64,000 nucleotides of DNA from Variovorax sp. PAMC28562 (GTDB taxonomy: Bacteria > Pseudomonadota > Gammaproteobacteria > Burkholderiales > Burkholderiaceae_C), in contig NZ_CP060296.1 in the NCBI RefSeq assembly GCF_014303735.1, positions 2,243,501 to 2,307,500 on the forward strand, read 5' to 3'. The first letter of the stretch is position 1. Each line of letters begins with the position of its first letter. This document shows, in pieces, positions 1 through 8,686 of the stretch. Made by a program: the position numbers and the translations under genes. The notes beneath the pieces are model-generated. The model saw nothing but the letters and a program-made list of their open reading frames with translations, did no database searches and was not told the DNA's origin.

Positions 1-177
1 GGGTTGCGCGAGCTCGAGGCACTGCCGTTGGTCGCGCCTGAAGTGCGCACACCCATCGGCTTTTTGACGCAAGACGGCGTGCGGCCGTCACGCGCGCTCG
101 GCGCGGCGCTCGAATTGCTGCAAACCCCCGAGTGGAAGGCGCAGATCGCCCAGCACAGCGGCGCGCTGGACGCGTAG
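1..177 (+). CDS. C-terminal end of a probable LysR-type regulator (partial)
   Basis: The frame is open from the first base to a TAG at 175-177 and gives 58 residues. The piece containing TPIGFLTQDGVRPSRA followed by a leucine/alanine-rich helix resembles the end of the effector-binding domain of LysR-family regulators, where a Pro-hydrophobic-Gly strand is followed by the last helix. The gene lies just upstream of fdhD on the same strand, so a regulator of the formate or molybdenum genes is possible. The DNA-binding domain is outside the window, so the family call rests on the tail only. Confidence 0.5.
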   Translation, partial: GLRELEALPLVAPEVRTPIGFLTQDGVRPSRALGAALELLQTPEWKAQIAQHSGALDA

Positions 178-210
178 CAGACGACGCGCCGTTCGGCTAT
201 CGTGACGACG

Positions 211-1140
211 ATGTCAGTTCCAGCCACCGCTCCTACCGCTCCCAGCCCGGCCACCGCACGACGCAACGCTTCCGGCGAGCTGTCGATCGCACCGGTCGAG
301 CGCCGCGCCGTTCGCGTCTACGGCGAAAAATCCATACCCGCCGAGGGCGTGGTGCGCGATGACACGCTCGCCGCCGAAGTGCCCGTCGCACTTGTCTTCA
401 ACGGCGTTTCGCACGCGGTGATGATGGCGACGCCGCAAGACCTCGAAGCCTTCGCGCTCGGCTTTGCGCTGAGCGAAGGCATCTTCGACACAGCATCCGA
501 TTGCCGTGGCATCGAGGTCGTGTCGATCTCAGCGCGCGATGCCGGCTTGCCCGACGGCATGCCCGCCATCGAAGTGCAGCTCGATATTTCGACGCGCAGC
601 TTCGAGCGCCTGAAAGACCGGCGCCGCAGCCTCGCGGGCCGCACCGGTTGCGGCATTTGCGGCGTCGAAAGCTTCGCGGCGCTCGACCTCACGCCGCTGC
701 CGTTGCCACCGCGCGACTGGATCGAGCGCATCGACCTCGCGACCGTGCTGCGGGCTTTCGATGCGTTGCCGCCGCGGCAGACGCTGAACCGCGAAGCCGG
801 CGCCATTCACGCGGCCGGCTGGGCCACGGTTCAAGGCGATCTCGTCGAAGTGATGGAAGACGTCGGCCGTCATAACGCGCTCGACAAACTGCTCGGCCAC
901 CTCGCACAAACCGGGCAACTGGGCGAGCCGGGTTTCGTGCTGATGTCGAGCCGCGGCAGCCACGAGCTGGTGCGCAAGTGCGCGCGATTGGGATTGAGCG
1001 CGATGGCGACCATCTCGGCGCCCACCGCGATGGGCGTGCGCATGGCCGAACTCACCGGCCTTCGGCTGTGGGGCTTGTGCCGTGCGCCGCGCGCAGTGCT
1101 CTATGCATCGGGCGCGGGTGAGTCTTCGGCGGCGGCGTGA
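211..1140 (+). CDS. fdhD: Formate dehydrogenase accessory sulfurtransferase FdhD
   Basis: FdhD passes sulfur from IscS to the molybdenum bis-MGD cofactor so that formate dehydrogenase becomes active. The protein (about 309 residues) has the family CxxC motif in RTGCGICGVES near residue 150 and the later segments EVMEDVGRHNALDKLLG and SSRGSHELVRKCARLG typical of the family. ATG at 211 is taken as the start; an in-frame GTG at 202 is the alternative, and neither has a clear ribosome site. It converges tail to tail with mnmH, the two stop codons abutting at 1140/1141. The likely client, fdnG, is 24 kb away in the same window. Confidence 0.95.
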   Translation: MSVPATAPTAPSPATARRNASGELSIAPVERRAVRVYGEKSIPAEGVVRDDTLAAEVPVALVFNGVSHAVMMATPQDLEAFALGFALSEGIFDTASDCRGIEVVSISARDAGLPDGMPAIEVQLDISTRSFERLKDRRRSLAGRTGCGICGVESFAALDLTPLPLPPRDWIERIDLATVLRAFDALPPRQTLNREAGAIHAAGWATVQGDLVEVMEDVGRHNALDKLLGHLAQTGQLGEPGFVLMSSRGSHELVRKCARLGLSAMATISAPTAMGVRMAELTGLRLWGLCRAPRAVLYASGAGESSAAA

Positions 1141-2202
1141 TCACTTGCCGTGAAGGGCAAGCACTGCGTCGGCTGCGAGTTCGATGCCGCCTCCGGGCTG
1201 CGCAGACAAATCAGCGACAACGACCTTGCTTCGCTCCGGCCACTGTTGGAAATGAGACGTTTGAGACCTGTCGTAGAGCGGGTCGTAGTGCAGCGCCATC
1301 AGCTCGGCGAACAGCGGTGACAGCGCGCCACTGAGCGCCCAGGCCTGCCAGCGCGCGACCGTTTCCTTGCCCCGCATTTCTTTCAGCTTGCCGAGTTGCA
1401 TCGCCAGCAGTTCAGCATCGTCGCCGAGGTAGGCATAGTCGCGCAGCAGGAAATCGAGGCGGGCTTCGGCACTGGCTTCGATCTCGATACACGGCGCCGC
1501 CCGCATATTGCCGACCAACGGGATCGGCACCGACAACCGCCCAATGCGTGCGCTCTCGCCCTCGACATACAGCGGCTTCGACAGATCGAGTGCTTCAAAC
1601 GCCGTCGCGATGAGCGTCTCGAAGTGCTTTTGCGATGGCTGTTCGATGCCGGGCAGCGCGCCGAGCAGCGACCCTTTGTGGCGCGCGCAATCTTCCAGGT
1701 CGAGCACCTGCGCACCGCGCGCGGCCATGGCTTGCAGCACGCGCGTCTTGGCGCTGCCGGTCGGCCCGCAGATGATGCGCAGGTCGAGCTGCGGCGACAT
1801 CGTTTCGATCACTGTCAGCACCTCGCGCCGGAAGCTCTTGTAGCCACCGGCCAATTGCTTGGCGTCCCAGCCGACCAGCCGCAACCAGCTGACCATCGAC
1901 CCGCTGCGCAACCCGCCGCGCCAGCAATAGACCAGCGGCTTCCACTTGGCCGGCTTGTCGGCGAACTGTTCGCGCAGATGCTTTGCCAGGTTGGCCGCGA
2001 CCATCGCGCCACCCACGCGCCGGGCCTCGAAAGCGCCGGTCTGTTTGTAGATGGTGCCGACAATGCGCCGCTCGTCGTCGTCGAGCACCGGGCAGTTGAT
2101 GGCACCCGGAATATGGTCGAGCGCGAATTCCGCCGGCGAGCGCGCATCGATGACCGTTTCGAAGCTCTTGCGGTCTCCGACTTCGGTGGGTTTTCTATGC
2201 AT
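1141..2202 (-). CDS. mnmH: tRNA 2-selenouridine synthase MnmH (SelU/YbbB)
   Basis: MnmH geranylates 2-thiouridine at the wobble position of certain tRNAs and then exchanges sulfur for selenium from selenophosphate. The 353-residue protein has an N-terminal rhodanese domain with the active cysteine at residue 93 (VYCWRGGLRSGSM) and a P-loop GPTGSAKT at residues 146-153, the standard two-part layout of the family. Its ATG overlaps the last 8 bases of the upstream permease gene, so it reads as the last gene of a transporter-mnmH operon. With selD diverging from the other end, this is a second use of selenophosphate besides selenocysteine. Confidence 0.95.
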   Translation of the reverse strand: MHRKPTEVGDRKSFETVIDARSPAEFALDHIPGAINCPVLDDDERRIVGTIYKQTGAFEARRVGGAMVAANLAKHLREQFADKPAKWKPLVYCWRGGLRSGSMVSWLRLVGWDAKQLAGGYKSFRREVLTVIETMSPQLDLRIICGPTGSAKTRVLQAMAARGAQVLDLEDCARHKGSLLGALPGIEQPSQKHFETLIATAFEALDLSKPLYVEGESARIGRLSVPIPLVGNMRAAPCIEIEASAEARLDFLLRDYAYLGDDAELLAMQLGKLKEMRGKETVARWQAWALSGALSPLFAELMALHYDPLYDRSQTSHFQQWPERSKVVVADLSAQPGGGIELAADAVLALHGK

Positions 2203-3001
2203 AGGCTGGCCCCAGAACGCGCCGCAACCGGGCGCTCGCGAAATCGACGATGGCCACGAGCACGAACATCGCGATCAGCACGGTCATCGCCTGTTGTTGT
2301 TGAAAGATCGAAAGGTGAAAGTACAAAAGTTGCCCCAAGCCGCCACCACCGACGAAGCCGAGCACTGCGGCCATGCGAATATTCATCTCCCAACGGTACA
2401 GCGTATAGGCCAGCCATTGCGGCATCACGATGGGCAAACTTGCGTAGCCGAAGGCGGCGATGCTGCCCGAGCCCGCCAGCACCAGCGCCTGTTCGGGTTC
2501 GCGAGGCGCGTTCTCAAGGCTTTCGGCAAAGAGGCGGCCGAGTACGCCGGTCGTGTGCAGCGCCAGCGCCAGCACGCCGGCAAAAGGCCCGATGCCGGCC
2601 GCCAACACCATCAGCGCAGCCCAGACCAACTCGGGCACGCTGCGCAAGAAATTCAGCACGAAGCGCGTCGCGCTCCGCGGCACCACGCCCCAGCGGCCCG
2701 AGGCAGGCAAGGCCAGCACCGCGCCGACCAGTGCCGCGAGCAGCGTGCCGAGGGCCGATACCGCCAGCGTCTGCAGGGTGCCCCAGCCGACCTTGCCCAA
2801 GAACGCCGGCGATACGTCCGGTGGAAAGAACTCGGCGATGAATTTCGCCATGAGCCGCAGCGATTCGCCCGAGCCCAGCGCGCGAAAGTCGATGCCCAGA
2901 TAGACGAAGCTGGCGACCACCGCCACGAGCACCAGCCCGATGGCCGTCCAGCAGCGCAGGCAAGGCGATGGCGCGGGAGGCAATACGGGAGAAGCGCTCA
3001 T
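2195..3001 (-). CDS. phnE: PhnE-type ABC transporter permease (second copy), predicted selenium uptake
   Basis: This is an inner-membrane permease of about 268 residues with several hydrophobic segments and the EAA-like loop region LENAPREPEQALVLAGSG typical of binding-protein-dependent permeases. The C-terminal half has YTLYRWEMNIRMAAVLGFVGGGGLGQLL, a signature of PhnE proteins. ATG at 2999-3001 overlaps the TGA of the preceding permease (2998-3000), so the pair is translationally coupled. PhnE-like permeases usually carry phosphonates or phosphite; the position between mnmH and selD argues for an oxidised selenium compound instead. That substrate is inferred from context. Confidence 0.85.
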   Translation of the reverse strand: MSASPVLPPAPSPCLRCWTAIGLVLVAVVASFVYLGIDFRALGSGESLRLMAKFIAEFFPPDVSPAFLGKVGWGTLQTLAVSALGTLLAALVGAVLALPASGRWGVVPRSATRFVLNFLRSVPELVWAALMVLAAGIGPFAGVLALALHTTGVLGRLFAESLENAPREPEQALVLAGSGSIAAFGYASLPIVMPQWLAYTLYRWEMNIRMAAVLGFVGGGGLGQLLYFHLSIFQQQQAMTVLIAMFVLVAIVDFASARLRRVLGPAYA

Positions 3002-3852
3002 GCGAGCAGCTTGCGCAACAGGGTGCTCAGCATGTCGGCAAACAACACGAGCGCCAGGAACACCAGCAGGATGCTGCTGGCCTCGCCGCCGGCCAGCATC
3101 TTCATCGACTGGTCCATCAGCTGGCCGAGCCCGCCGGCGCCGACGAAGCCCATCACCACCGACGCGCGCACCGCGCATTCCCATCGATAGACGGTGTACG
3201 ACGCCAGCTCTTGCCCGGTGTTGGGCAACAGGCCGTAGAGCAGCGCGGTGACGCGCCCGCTGCCGCCTTCGAGCAGGGCGCGCGCGGGCCGCGTGTCGGT
3301 CGACTCGAAGATCTCCGAGTAAACCTTGCCCAGCATGCCGCCGTAGGTGATGGCCAGCGCCAGCACACCCGCGGCGGGGCCGAGCCCGAGTGCGCGCACG
3401 AAGATCAGCGCCCAGACGATTTCAGGAATGGCGCGCAGCACCATCAGCACCGATCGGCCTGCTTGCCGCACGACCACAGATCGCACCCGGCCCGGCCCCG
3501 GCCCGATGCGCGACACCGACAGCGCCCGCGTGGTGATGAAGGCGAGCGGCACTGCGATGACGAAGGCAAGGGCTGTCCCGGCAGTCGCCATCGCCACCGT
3601 TTCGAGCGTCGCCTTCAGCAGCAGCTTCAGGAACTCGGGTTGGGTCGATGGCGGAAAGAAGCCCGCCAGAAAGCCGCCCATGACCGACAGGTTGCCGGGT
3701 GCGAACAGCGCAGCCGGGTTGAACTCGGCCAACTGCAGCATCGGCCAGCACAACACCAGCGCGAAGACGAGCCAGCCGAGGCGACGCTGCGCCAGCGGAT
3801 CGCGCAGAGTGCGCTCCGGGGCGCGTGCCGGGATAGGCACCGGGATATTCAT
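2998..3852 (-). CDS. phnE: PhnE-type ABC transporter permease (first copy), predicted selenium uptake
   Basis: This 284-residue inner-membrane permease starts at ATG 3850-3852, overlapping the TGA of the ATPase gene (3849-3851). It has the family loop [18 protein letters not shown] and the PhnE signature [25 protein letters not shown]. It is clearly homologous to the next permease gene, so the transporter uses a heterodimeric channel, as some PhnE systems do. The initial membrane segment ([16 protein letters not shown]) follows a short positively charged N-terminus. Function as the channel of the PhnCDE-like importer is secure; the selenium substrate is inferred. Confidence 0.85.
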   Translation of the reverse strand: MNIPVPIPARAPERTLRDPLAQRRLGWLVFALVLCWPMLQLAEFNPAALFAPGNLSVMGGFLAGFFPPSTQPEFLKLLLKATLETVAMATAGTALAFVIAVPLAFITTRALSVSRIGPGPGRVRSVVVRQAGRSVLMVLRAIPEIVWALIFVRALGLGPAAGVLALAITYGGMLGKVYSEIFESTDTRPARALLEGGSGRVTALLYGLLPNTGQELASYTVYRWECAVRASVVMGFVGAGGLGQLMDQSMKMLAGGEASSILLVFLALVLFADMLSTLLRKLLA

Positions 3853-4649
3853 GCGCGGCAGACCGCGAGATGCATCGGCACTGCGCTGTCGGCAGCGCCT
3901 TGCGCGGTGTGCTCGTTCGCATACAACGCCGTCAACATCTCCTGCGTGACCTCGTCCCTCGGCCTGTCGAACACGACGCGCCCTTCGCGCATGCCGACGA
4001 TGCGCGGGAACCAGCGCAGCGCCAGGTCGACCGCATGCAGCGAGGCGATGAAAGTGGCACCGGTCGCTTCGCTCTGCGCGACCAACTCGCGCAGCGTGGC
4101 ATCTGCCAGCGTCGGGTCGAGGGCGGAAACGGGCTCGTCGGCGAGCAGCAACGCCGGTCGCTGGTACATCGCCCGCGCCACGCCCACGCGTTGCAACTGC
4201 CCGCCGGAGAGCCGGTCGCAGCGGTCGAACAAACGGTCCTGGAGCGACACGCGCGTCAGCGCTTCGTGCGCGCCGGCGATGTCCGATGGGTGCAGCAGCG
4301 ACGCAATGGCGCGCGGCAGCGTCCATTCCCCCAAGCGCCCCGACAGCACCGCAGTCACCACGCGCAGCCGCGGCGCGATGGGCGGCGCCTGGTGCACGGT
4401 CGCGATGCGGGCGCGCAGTTTGCGCAACGCGGACGGCGACAGTTTCCAGGGATCGACGTCGAGCACCGCGACACGCCCTTCGACCGGATGCAGCGCCGCA
4501 CCCAGCACGCGCAACAGCGTCGTCTTGCCTGCGCCCGAAGGCCCGATCACCGCCAGCCTTTCGCCGGCACCCGCCGACAGCGAAATGCCGGTCAGCGCAC
4601 GGTGCCCGTTGGCGTGAACGAAACCGACGCCGTCGAGCGCGAAGCTCAC
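3849..4649 (-). CDS. phnC: PhnC-type ABC transporter ATP-binding protein, predicted selenium uptake
   Basis: This cytoplasmic ATPase has about 266 residues with Walker [10 protein letters not shown], a Q-loop region [11 protein letters not shown], the ABC signature [15 protein letters not shown] and Walker [14 protein letters not shown]. The open frame extends further upstream, but that part is the shadow of the binding-protein gene. GTG at 4647-4649 overlaps the binding-protein TGA (4646-4648) and begins directly at the conserved [10 protein letters not shown] strand, so it is the natural start. It sits between the substrate-binding gene and the two permeases with overlaps on both sides. Confidence 0.88.
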   Translation of the reverse strand: MSFALDGVGFVHANGHRALTGISLSAGAGERLAVIGPSGAGKTTLLRVLGAALHPVEGRVAVLDVDPWKLSPSALRKLRARIATVHQAPPIAPRLRVVTAVLSGRLGEWTLPRAIASLLHPSDIAGAHEALTRVSLQDRLFDRCDRLSGGQLQRVGVARAMYQRPALLLADEPVSALDPTLADATLRELVAQSEATGATFIASLHAVDLALRWFPRIVGMREGRVVFDRPRDEVTQEMLTALYANEHTAQGAADSAVPMHLAVCRA

Positions 4650-5518
4650 TTGATCAGGCCAGCCGATTTGCCAGCGGTCTCGATGCTGTCGTAGTTGGAC
4701 GATTGGGTCGGAATGAACTTGCTGGCGCGTTGCAGGCCCATGATTTCCTTCTGTGCCGGATTGGCCGGGTCCAGCTTCAGGAAAGCATCGGTCAGCTTCT
4801 TCTGCAGCGCCGGATCCATGCCGGGGCGAACCGTCCAGTTGTAGTCGTAGAAAGGCGGCGTGGTCGCCAGCACCCGCACCTTGGCGGCATTCGGGTTCTT
4901 GGACTCCACCAGCTTGTCCCACACCGATGCGTTGAGCACGCCGGCCTCGGCGCGCGATGCGGCCACGAAGGCCACGGTGGCGTCGTGCGCGCCGGAGAAC
5001 GCGACCGTCTTGAAGTCTTTTTCCGGGTCGATGCCGGCTTGCAGCAAAAAGTAGCGCGGCATCAGGCTGCCCGAAGTCGACGACGGCGCGCCGAAAGCGA
5101 AGGTCTTGCCTTTGAGGTCGGCCAGCGTCCTCGCGGTGCTGTCGATCGGCACGATGAACTTGCTGGTGAACACCTCGTCTTCAGCGCGCTGCACGATCGG
5201 CACCACGCCGCCGTTGGTGCGAATGCGCGCCTGCACGTAGGTGAAGCCGCCAAGCCACGCCAAGTCGATCTTGTTGGAGGCGAGGCCTTCGACCACGGCG
5301 GCGTAGTCGGTCACGGGCGTGAACACCACGTCCATGCCCGTTTCCTTCTTCAGGTAGTCGCCCAGGGGCGTGAACTTGCGCTGCAGCTCGGTCGGCGCCT
5401 CGTCGGGGATGGCGGACACGCGCAGCACGTTGGCGCTCTGAGCGTGCGCACCGAGGGCTGCGAACGAAACGGAAAACGCGAGCACGAAACGAGTGATTGC
5501 GTGGGTAAATGTCTTCAT
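4646..5518 (-). CDS. PhnD-family periplasmic binding protein, putative selenate transporter type
   Basis: The 290-residue protein has a Sec-type signal peptide ([20 protein letters not shown], cleavage likely after GAHA near residue 26) and a PhnD-like body with [15 protein letters not shown] and [20 protein letters not shown] subfamily of PhnD proteins encoded next to selD is annotated as the binding subunit of a predicted selenate importer, and this gene fits by position: it starts 32 bases from selD, diverges from it, and heads the operon ending in mnmH. The alternative is a phosphite or phosphonate binder. No phn catabolic genes are nearby, which favours selenium. Confidence 0.85.
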   Translation of the reverse strand: MKTFTHAITRFVLAFSVSFAALGAHAQSANVLRVSAIPDEAPTELQRKFTPLGDYLKKETGMDVVFTPVTDYAAVVEGLASNKIDLAWLGGFTYVQARIRTNGGVVPIVQRAEDEVFTSKFIVPIDSTARTLADLKGKTFAFGAPSSTSGSLMPRYFLLQAGIDPEKDFKTVAFSGAHDATVAFVAASRAEAGVLNASVWDKLVESKNPNAAKVRVLATTPPFYDYNWTVRPGMDPALQKKLTDAFLKLDPANPAQKEIMGLQRASKFIPTQSSNYDSIETAGKSAGLIK

Positions 5519-5550
5519 GGGGGAAATGTCCTGCTTCGATAATGCACGTC

Positions 5551-6618
5551 ATGAAACCAACACTGATGAACCCGCTGGCGCCGCTGCGCCTCACGAGCTT
5601 TTCTCATGGTGGCGGCTGCGGCTGCAAGATCGCGCCGGGTGTGCTGTCGCAAATTCTAAAGAGCGGCGGCAGCGGACTGATTCCGAAGGAATTGATGGTC
5701 GGCATCGAGACCGCCGACGACGCCGCCGTCTACCGCCTGAACGACGAACAGGCGCTCATCGCGACCACCGACTTCTTCATGCCGATCGTCGACGACCCGT
5801 ATGAGTTCGGCCGCATCGCAGCCACCAACGCCATCAGCGACGTGTACGCCATGGGCGGCAAACCCATCATGGCGCTGGCGTTGGTCGCCATGCCCATCGA
5901 CAAGCTGCCCGTCGAAGTCATCGGCGAGATCGTGCGCGGCGGCCAGGACGTGTGTCGCGCGGCCGGCATCCCCATCGCGGGCGGCCACACCATCGACTCG
6001 GTCGAGCCGATCTACGGCCTGGTCGTGATGGGCCTGGTGCACCCCGATCGCGTGCGCCGCAATACCGGCGCCAAGGCCGGCGATGTGCTGATCCTCGGCA
6101 AGCCGCTCGGCGTCGGCGTGCTGTCGGCGGCGCTGAAGAAGGAGCAGTTGTCAGAGGCCGGGTATCGGCAACTGATTGACACGACGACCAAACTCAACAC
6201 GCCCGGCATCGCACTGGCGCAGCTCGACGGCGTGCATGCACTGACCGACGTGACCGGCTTCGGCCTGGCCGGCCATGTGCTGGAACTGGCGCGGGGTGCG
6301 GGGCTGACTGCGGTGATCGAGTGGTCGAAGGTGCCGCTGCTGGAGGGCGTCGAAGCGATGGTGGCCGAAGGGTTTGTGACCGGGGCTTCGGGGCGGAACT
6401 GGGAAGGCTACGGCGCTGATGTCCAGTTGGCGGAGGGACTTTCGAAGACTGCGCAGAGTCTGTTGAGCGATCCGCAGACTTCGGGGGGGCTGTTGGTGAG
6501 TTGTTCGGCTGAAGCGGTGGACGCTGTGCTGGAGGTGTTCAGGACCGAAGGGTTTGGCGGCGCTGCTGTCGTTGGGCGGGTCGAGAGCGGGTCTGCGGGT
6601 CTGCGGGTCCACTCCTGA
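5551..6618 (+). CDS. selD: Selenophosphate synthase SelD
   Basis: SelD makes selenophosphate from selenide and ATP, the selenium donor for SelA and MnmH. The protein shows the N-terminal active-site stretch SHGGGCGCKIAPG, where the first Cys corresponds to Cys17 and the Lys to Lys20 of E. coli SelD, and the AIRS-fold motifs DPYEFGRIAATNAISDVYAMGG and TGFGLAGH. The active-site residue is coded by TGC, so SelD is not itself a selenoprotein. ATG 5551 gives 355 residues; ATG 5566 is also reasonable and there is no strong ribosome site. Only 32 bases separate it from the divergent binding-protein gene, so the promoters must overlap. Confidence 0.95.
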   Translation: MKPTLMNPLAPLRLTSFSHGGGCGCKIAPGVLSQILKSGGSGLIPKELMVGIETADDAAVYRLNDEQALIATTDFFMPIVDDPYEFGRIAATNAISDVYAMGGKPIMALALVAMPIDKLPVEVIGEIVRGGQDVCRAAGIPIAGGHTIDSVEPIYGLVVMGLVHPDRVRRNTGAKAGDVLILGKPLGVGVLSAALKKEQLSEAGYRQLIDTTTKLNTPGIALAQLDGVHALTDVTGFGLAGHVLELARGAGLTAVIEWSKVPLLEGVEAMVAEGFVTGASGRNWEGYGADVQLAEGLSKTAQSLLSDPQTSGGLLVSCSAEAVDAVLEVFRTEGFGGAAVVGRVESGSAGLRVHS

Positions 6619-6666
6619 GCTGTGAACGCCAGCTTCAGAAGGCAGACTCAACCGGTCTACGCAAGA

Positions 6667-7696
6667 GATTCCGGATCGCAAGGCCTCGGCGGTGGTTCCT
6701 GATTTCCCCATGATGAACGATGGCCGCCGCATGAACAAGAAGGCGTCGAAGGGGCACGTACGATTGCCACAGCACCTCACCCGGTAGAGCGGTGGGCAAC
6801 TGCTTTTGAAATGGCGTCAAAAAGATCGCACGCCGACCGAGTCGAGTGACCGCGTCCAATGCCCTGGAGAAATAGGCGCTGCCGTGCTTGTGTCCGGTTC
6901 CTGACGGAAAATGATCGGCGCGTCACCGTTCGCGAGAAATTGGCGAATTTCATCAGATAGCTCATGTTCCGGATGCGGGTCGAAGAGCGGAAACTCCCCG
7001 CTGTGGCGCGGTTGAGGCCAATCCGGCTGGTCCTTGGCAAACCACGACGGAAACAAGGTCAGCGAAAGATCCGCGACGGTATGCATATGCTCGACCAAGT
7101 GCGCCACTGGCTCAAGCCCTTTGCGTTGACGCTCTTTGTTCAAGTCTGGGACGGCGATCCGATCGATCAGTTTGGCGTCAATGCCGTTCCAGATCCAACG
7201 ACGCCAGCTAATCGGCAGCCACGCAGGAATACCAATTGGCCCTATCGTCAGAGGATCGTGGACGGTTCGCATATTCGCCGGCGCCAGATAGCCGCCAACG
7301 ATCGGCAAGTCGGGCCGTTCAGCCCGCGCCAGCGATGCCGCGGGCAGCGCGAAGGGATGAGTGAGCAGCAGGCACTGCTCATCTGCTGGCAAGGCTCTGA
7401 CGAAGGTCGGGATCTCCACCAAGATGGAAAGGACACCGCGCCACAGCGTTTCGAACGCCTTCCGTGAATCCCAAAGGTCGGGATTATTGATGAGAGCGAA
7501 ATAGTCCTCGCGGCTCCCAAGCGCATGAAACGCGAATCCAGCCTCCCGAACTAGTTCCTCATGAACGGCCGGGGCCAGGAACGTGATCCGGTGTCCTCTC
7601 CGTTGCAGGGCCTGCCCAAGGCTGATGAATGGATTCACATCACCAAGTGTGCCAATTGAGACCACGACGATATGAGCTGCTAGGCGCGCAGATTTT
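6667..7696 (-). pseudogene. Glycosyltransferase (UGT/MGT family) pseudogene, frameshifted and truncated
   Basis: Reading leftwards from about 7696, the frame gives AAHIVVVSIGTLGDVNPF and ALQRRGHRITFLAP, the classic start of UDP-glycosyltransferases related to sterol and macrolide transferases. Near 6900-6905 one base appears lost: GTGHKHGSAYFSRALDAVTRLG continues in another frame. Near 6700 one base appears gained and GTTAEALRSGI returns in the first frame. Similarity stops at 6667, 49 bases past the selD stop, so roughly the last 100 residues are missing. No start codon lies close to the 5' end of the homology either. The piece is wedged between selD and the toxin-antitoxin promoter. It is a decayed gene unless both shifts are sequencing errors. 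Confidence 0.8.
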
Positions 7697-7712
7697 GTCC
7701 AAGGAATGAAAG

Positions 7713-7741
7713 TTGACCGACGGTACGTTTTTTCGTACGCT
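7713..7741 (+). promoter_or_regulatory. Promoter and operator of the toxin-antitoxin operon
   Basis: A -35-like TTGACC (7713-7718) and a -10-like TACGCT (7736-7741) are 17 bases apart. Two GTAC cores (7723-7726 and 7735-7738) form an inverted repeat with arms GTACG/CGTAC around TTTTTT. Their centres are 12 bp apart, one helical turn. YefM-YoeB operators are known for paired palindromes with GTAC-containing cores at about this spacing, so autoregulation by the antitoxin-toxin complex is the likely reading. Confidence 0.55.
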
Positions 7742-7762
7742 ATCGAATGTTTGGAGAACACC

Positions 7763-8008
7763 ATGATCACCCCTATCACAGCGAGCGAAGCTCGTGCAAG
7801 CTTGTACCGTCTGATCGATCAAACCAGCGAGTCGCATCAGCCGATTCTTATCTCGGGCAAGCGCAGTAGTGCGGTCCTTGTTTCGGCCGATGATTGGCAG
7901 GCGATACAGGAAACGCTGTATCTGCTGTCCGTCCCCGGCATGCGCGAATCCATCAAGAAAGGCATGGCCGAGCCGTTGGACAAGAGCGCCAAGAAGCTTT
8001 GCTGGTGA
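7763..8008 (+). CDS. YefM/Phd-family antitoxin
   Basis: This 81-residue protein begins MITPITASEARASLYRLID, the standard N-terminus of YefM antitoxins, and continues with HQPILISGKRSSAVLVSADDW, the Phd/YefM dimerisation fold that binds DNA. The acidic and helical C-terminus is the part that usually wraps the toxin. ATG 7763 is preceded by GGAG at suitable distance; an upstream in-frame ATG at 7706 would place the promoter inside the gene and is rejected. The TGA overlaps the toxin GTG, as is normal for these pairs. The complex likely represses its own promoter at 7713-7741. Confidence 0.9.
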   Translation: MITPITASEARASLYRLIDQTSESHQPILISGKRSSAVLVSADDWQAIQETLYLLSVPGMRESIKKGMAEPLDKSAKKLCW

Positions 8009-8268
8009 GGTGGGAAGTCGTTTATGCGAAGCACGCAATCAAGGATGCCAAAAAGCTTGCTGCGGCGGGCTTGAAAGGCAAGGCTCTGGAACTGCTCGAA
8101 GTACTGGTCGTCGATCCATTTCAGAATCCGCCACCGTACGAAAAGCTTGTCGGGGATCTTGATGGCGCGTACTCGCGGCGAATCAACATCCAACATCGCC
8201 TTGTGTATGAAGTTTTCAAAAAGGAGCGCATCGTTCGCGTGCTTCGAATGTGGAGTCACTACGAATGA
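8005..8268 (+). CDS. YoeB/Txe-family mRNA interferase toxin
   Basis: The 87-residue protein ends with the YoeB signature: YEKLVGDLDGAYSRRINIQH, then RLVYEVF and finally RMWSHYE. YoeB-type toxins are RelE-fold ribonucleases that cut mRNA in the ribosomal A site; the Arg of SRRIN and the C-terminal His-Tyr match the catalytic positions known in the family. GTG 8005 overlaps the antitoxin TGA (8006-8008) and gives a length close to YoeB (84 residues). The longer open frame starting at 7894 overlaps the antitoxin and is not used. Nothing in the sequence suggests inactivation. Confidence 0.9.
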   Translation: MRWEVVYAKHAIKDAKKLAAAGLKGKALELLEVLVVDPFQNPPPYEKLVGDLDGAYSRRINIQHRLVYEVFKKERIVRVLRMWSHYE

Positions 8269-8657
8269 ATCAGGTTCGAATCGGCGGCGGGTCTGAATAT
8301 GTTCTCTTCGAACTCCTTTCGCACGAAGTGACTGATGGCTGGTATGAAATGCGGGCAAGTGTCGCTGTCCCTGGTTTCACTTCCGCAGTCAACGCGTTCC
8401 TTGAACCGACCGACTTCGCTCGATTCGAGCAGCAACTCAAAGTGCTGTACGACACACTTCAGGGAACGGCTGAACTTCATCCACGTGAGTCGCAAATCAA
8501 CGTCGTTCTCACTGGAAACGGCCGCGGCGGCATTGAAGTGACCGGCGACATTTCTTCAATCAGTTGGACGAACAAGCTTCAATACGGCTTCACGATCGAC
8601 CAGACCTTTCTGGTAGACACACTGGCCCAGCTTGAGCAACTCGGTTCAGGCGTTTGA
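8265..8657 (+). CDS. WapI/DUF6228-like putative immunity protein
   Basis: This 130-residue soluble protein starts at ATG 8265, overlapping the toxin TGA (8266-8268), so it is the third gene of the toxin-antitoxin operon. The body has FEQQLKVLYDTLQGTAELHP, then a Gly-rich turn LTGNGRGGIEV, and finally FTIDQTFLVDTLAQLEQL, a pattern I associate with WapI-type immunity proteins (DUF6228), though the N-terminal third is less typical. Such proteins protect against contact-dependent toxins; why one is coupled to a YoeB pair is unknown. No signal peptide or membrane segment is visible. Confidence 0.6.
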   Translation: MNQVRIGGGSEYVLFELLSHEVTDGWYEMRASVAVPGFTSAVNAFLEPTDFARFEQQLKVLYDTLQGTAELHPRESQINVVLTGNGRGGIEVTGDISSISWTNKLQYGFTIDQTFLVDTLAQLEQLGSGV

Positions 8658-8686
8658 GGCTTGCAGAATTCGCTTGCTTGCCCGCA

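Noticed and set aside
1396..4694. Several long plus-strand open frames opposite mnmH and the transporter genes
   Set aside because: They are antisense shadows with Arg/Ala/His-rich products and no ribosome sites; the minus-strand genes have clear families and overlapping starts.
5614..5635. SelD as a selenoprotein with an in-frame UGA at its active site
   Set aside because: The active-site triplet is TGC (cysteine) and the frame has no internal TGA.
7706..7762. Upstream ATG (7706) as the antitoxin start
   Set aside because: It would put the promoter and the GTAC palindromes inside the gene; ATG 7763 has a ribosome site and fits the family N-terminus.
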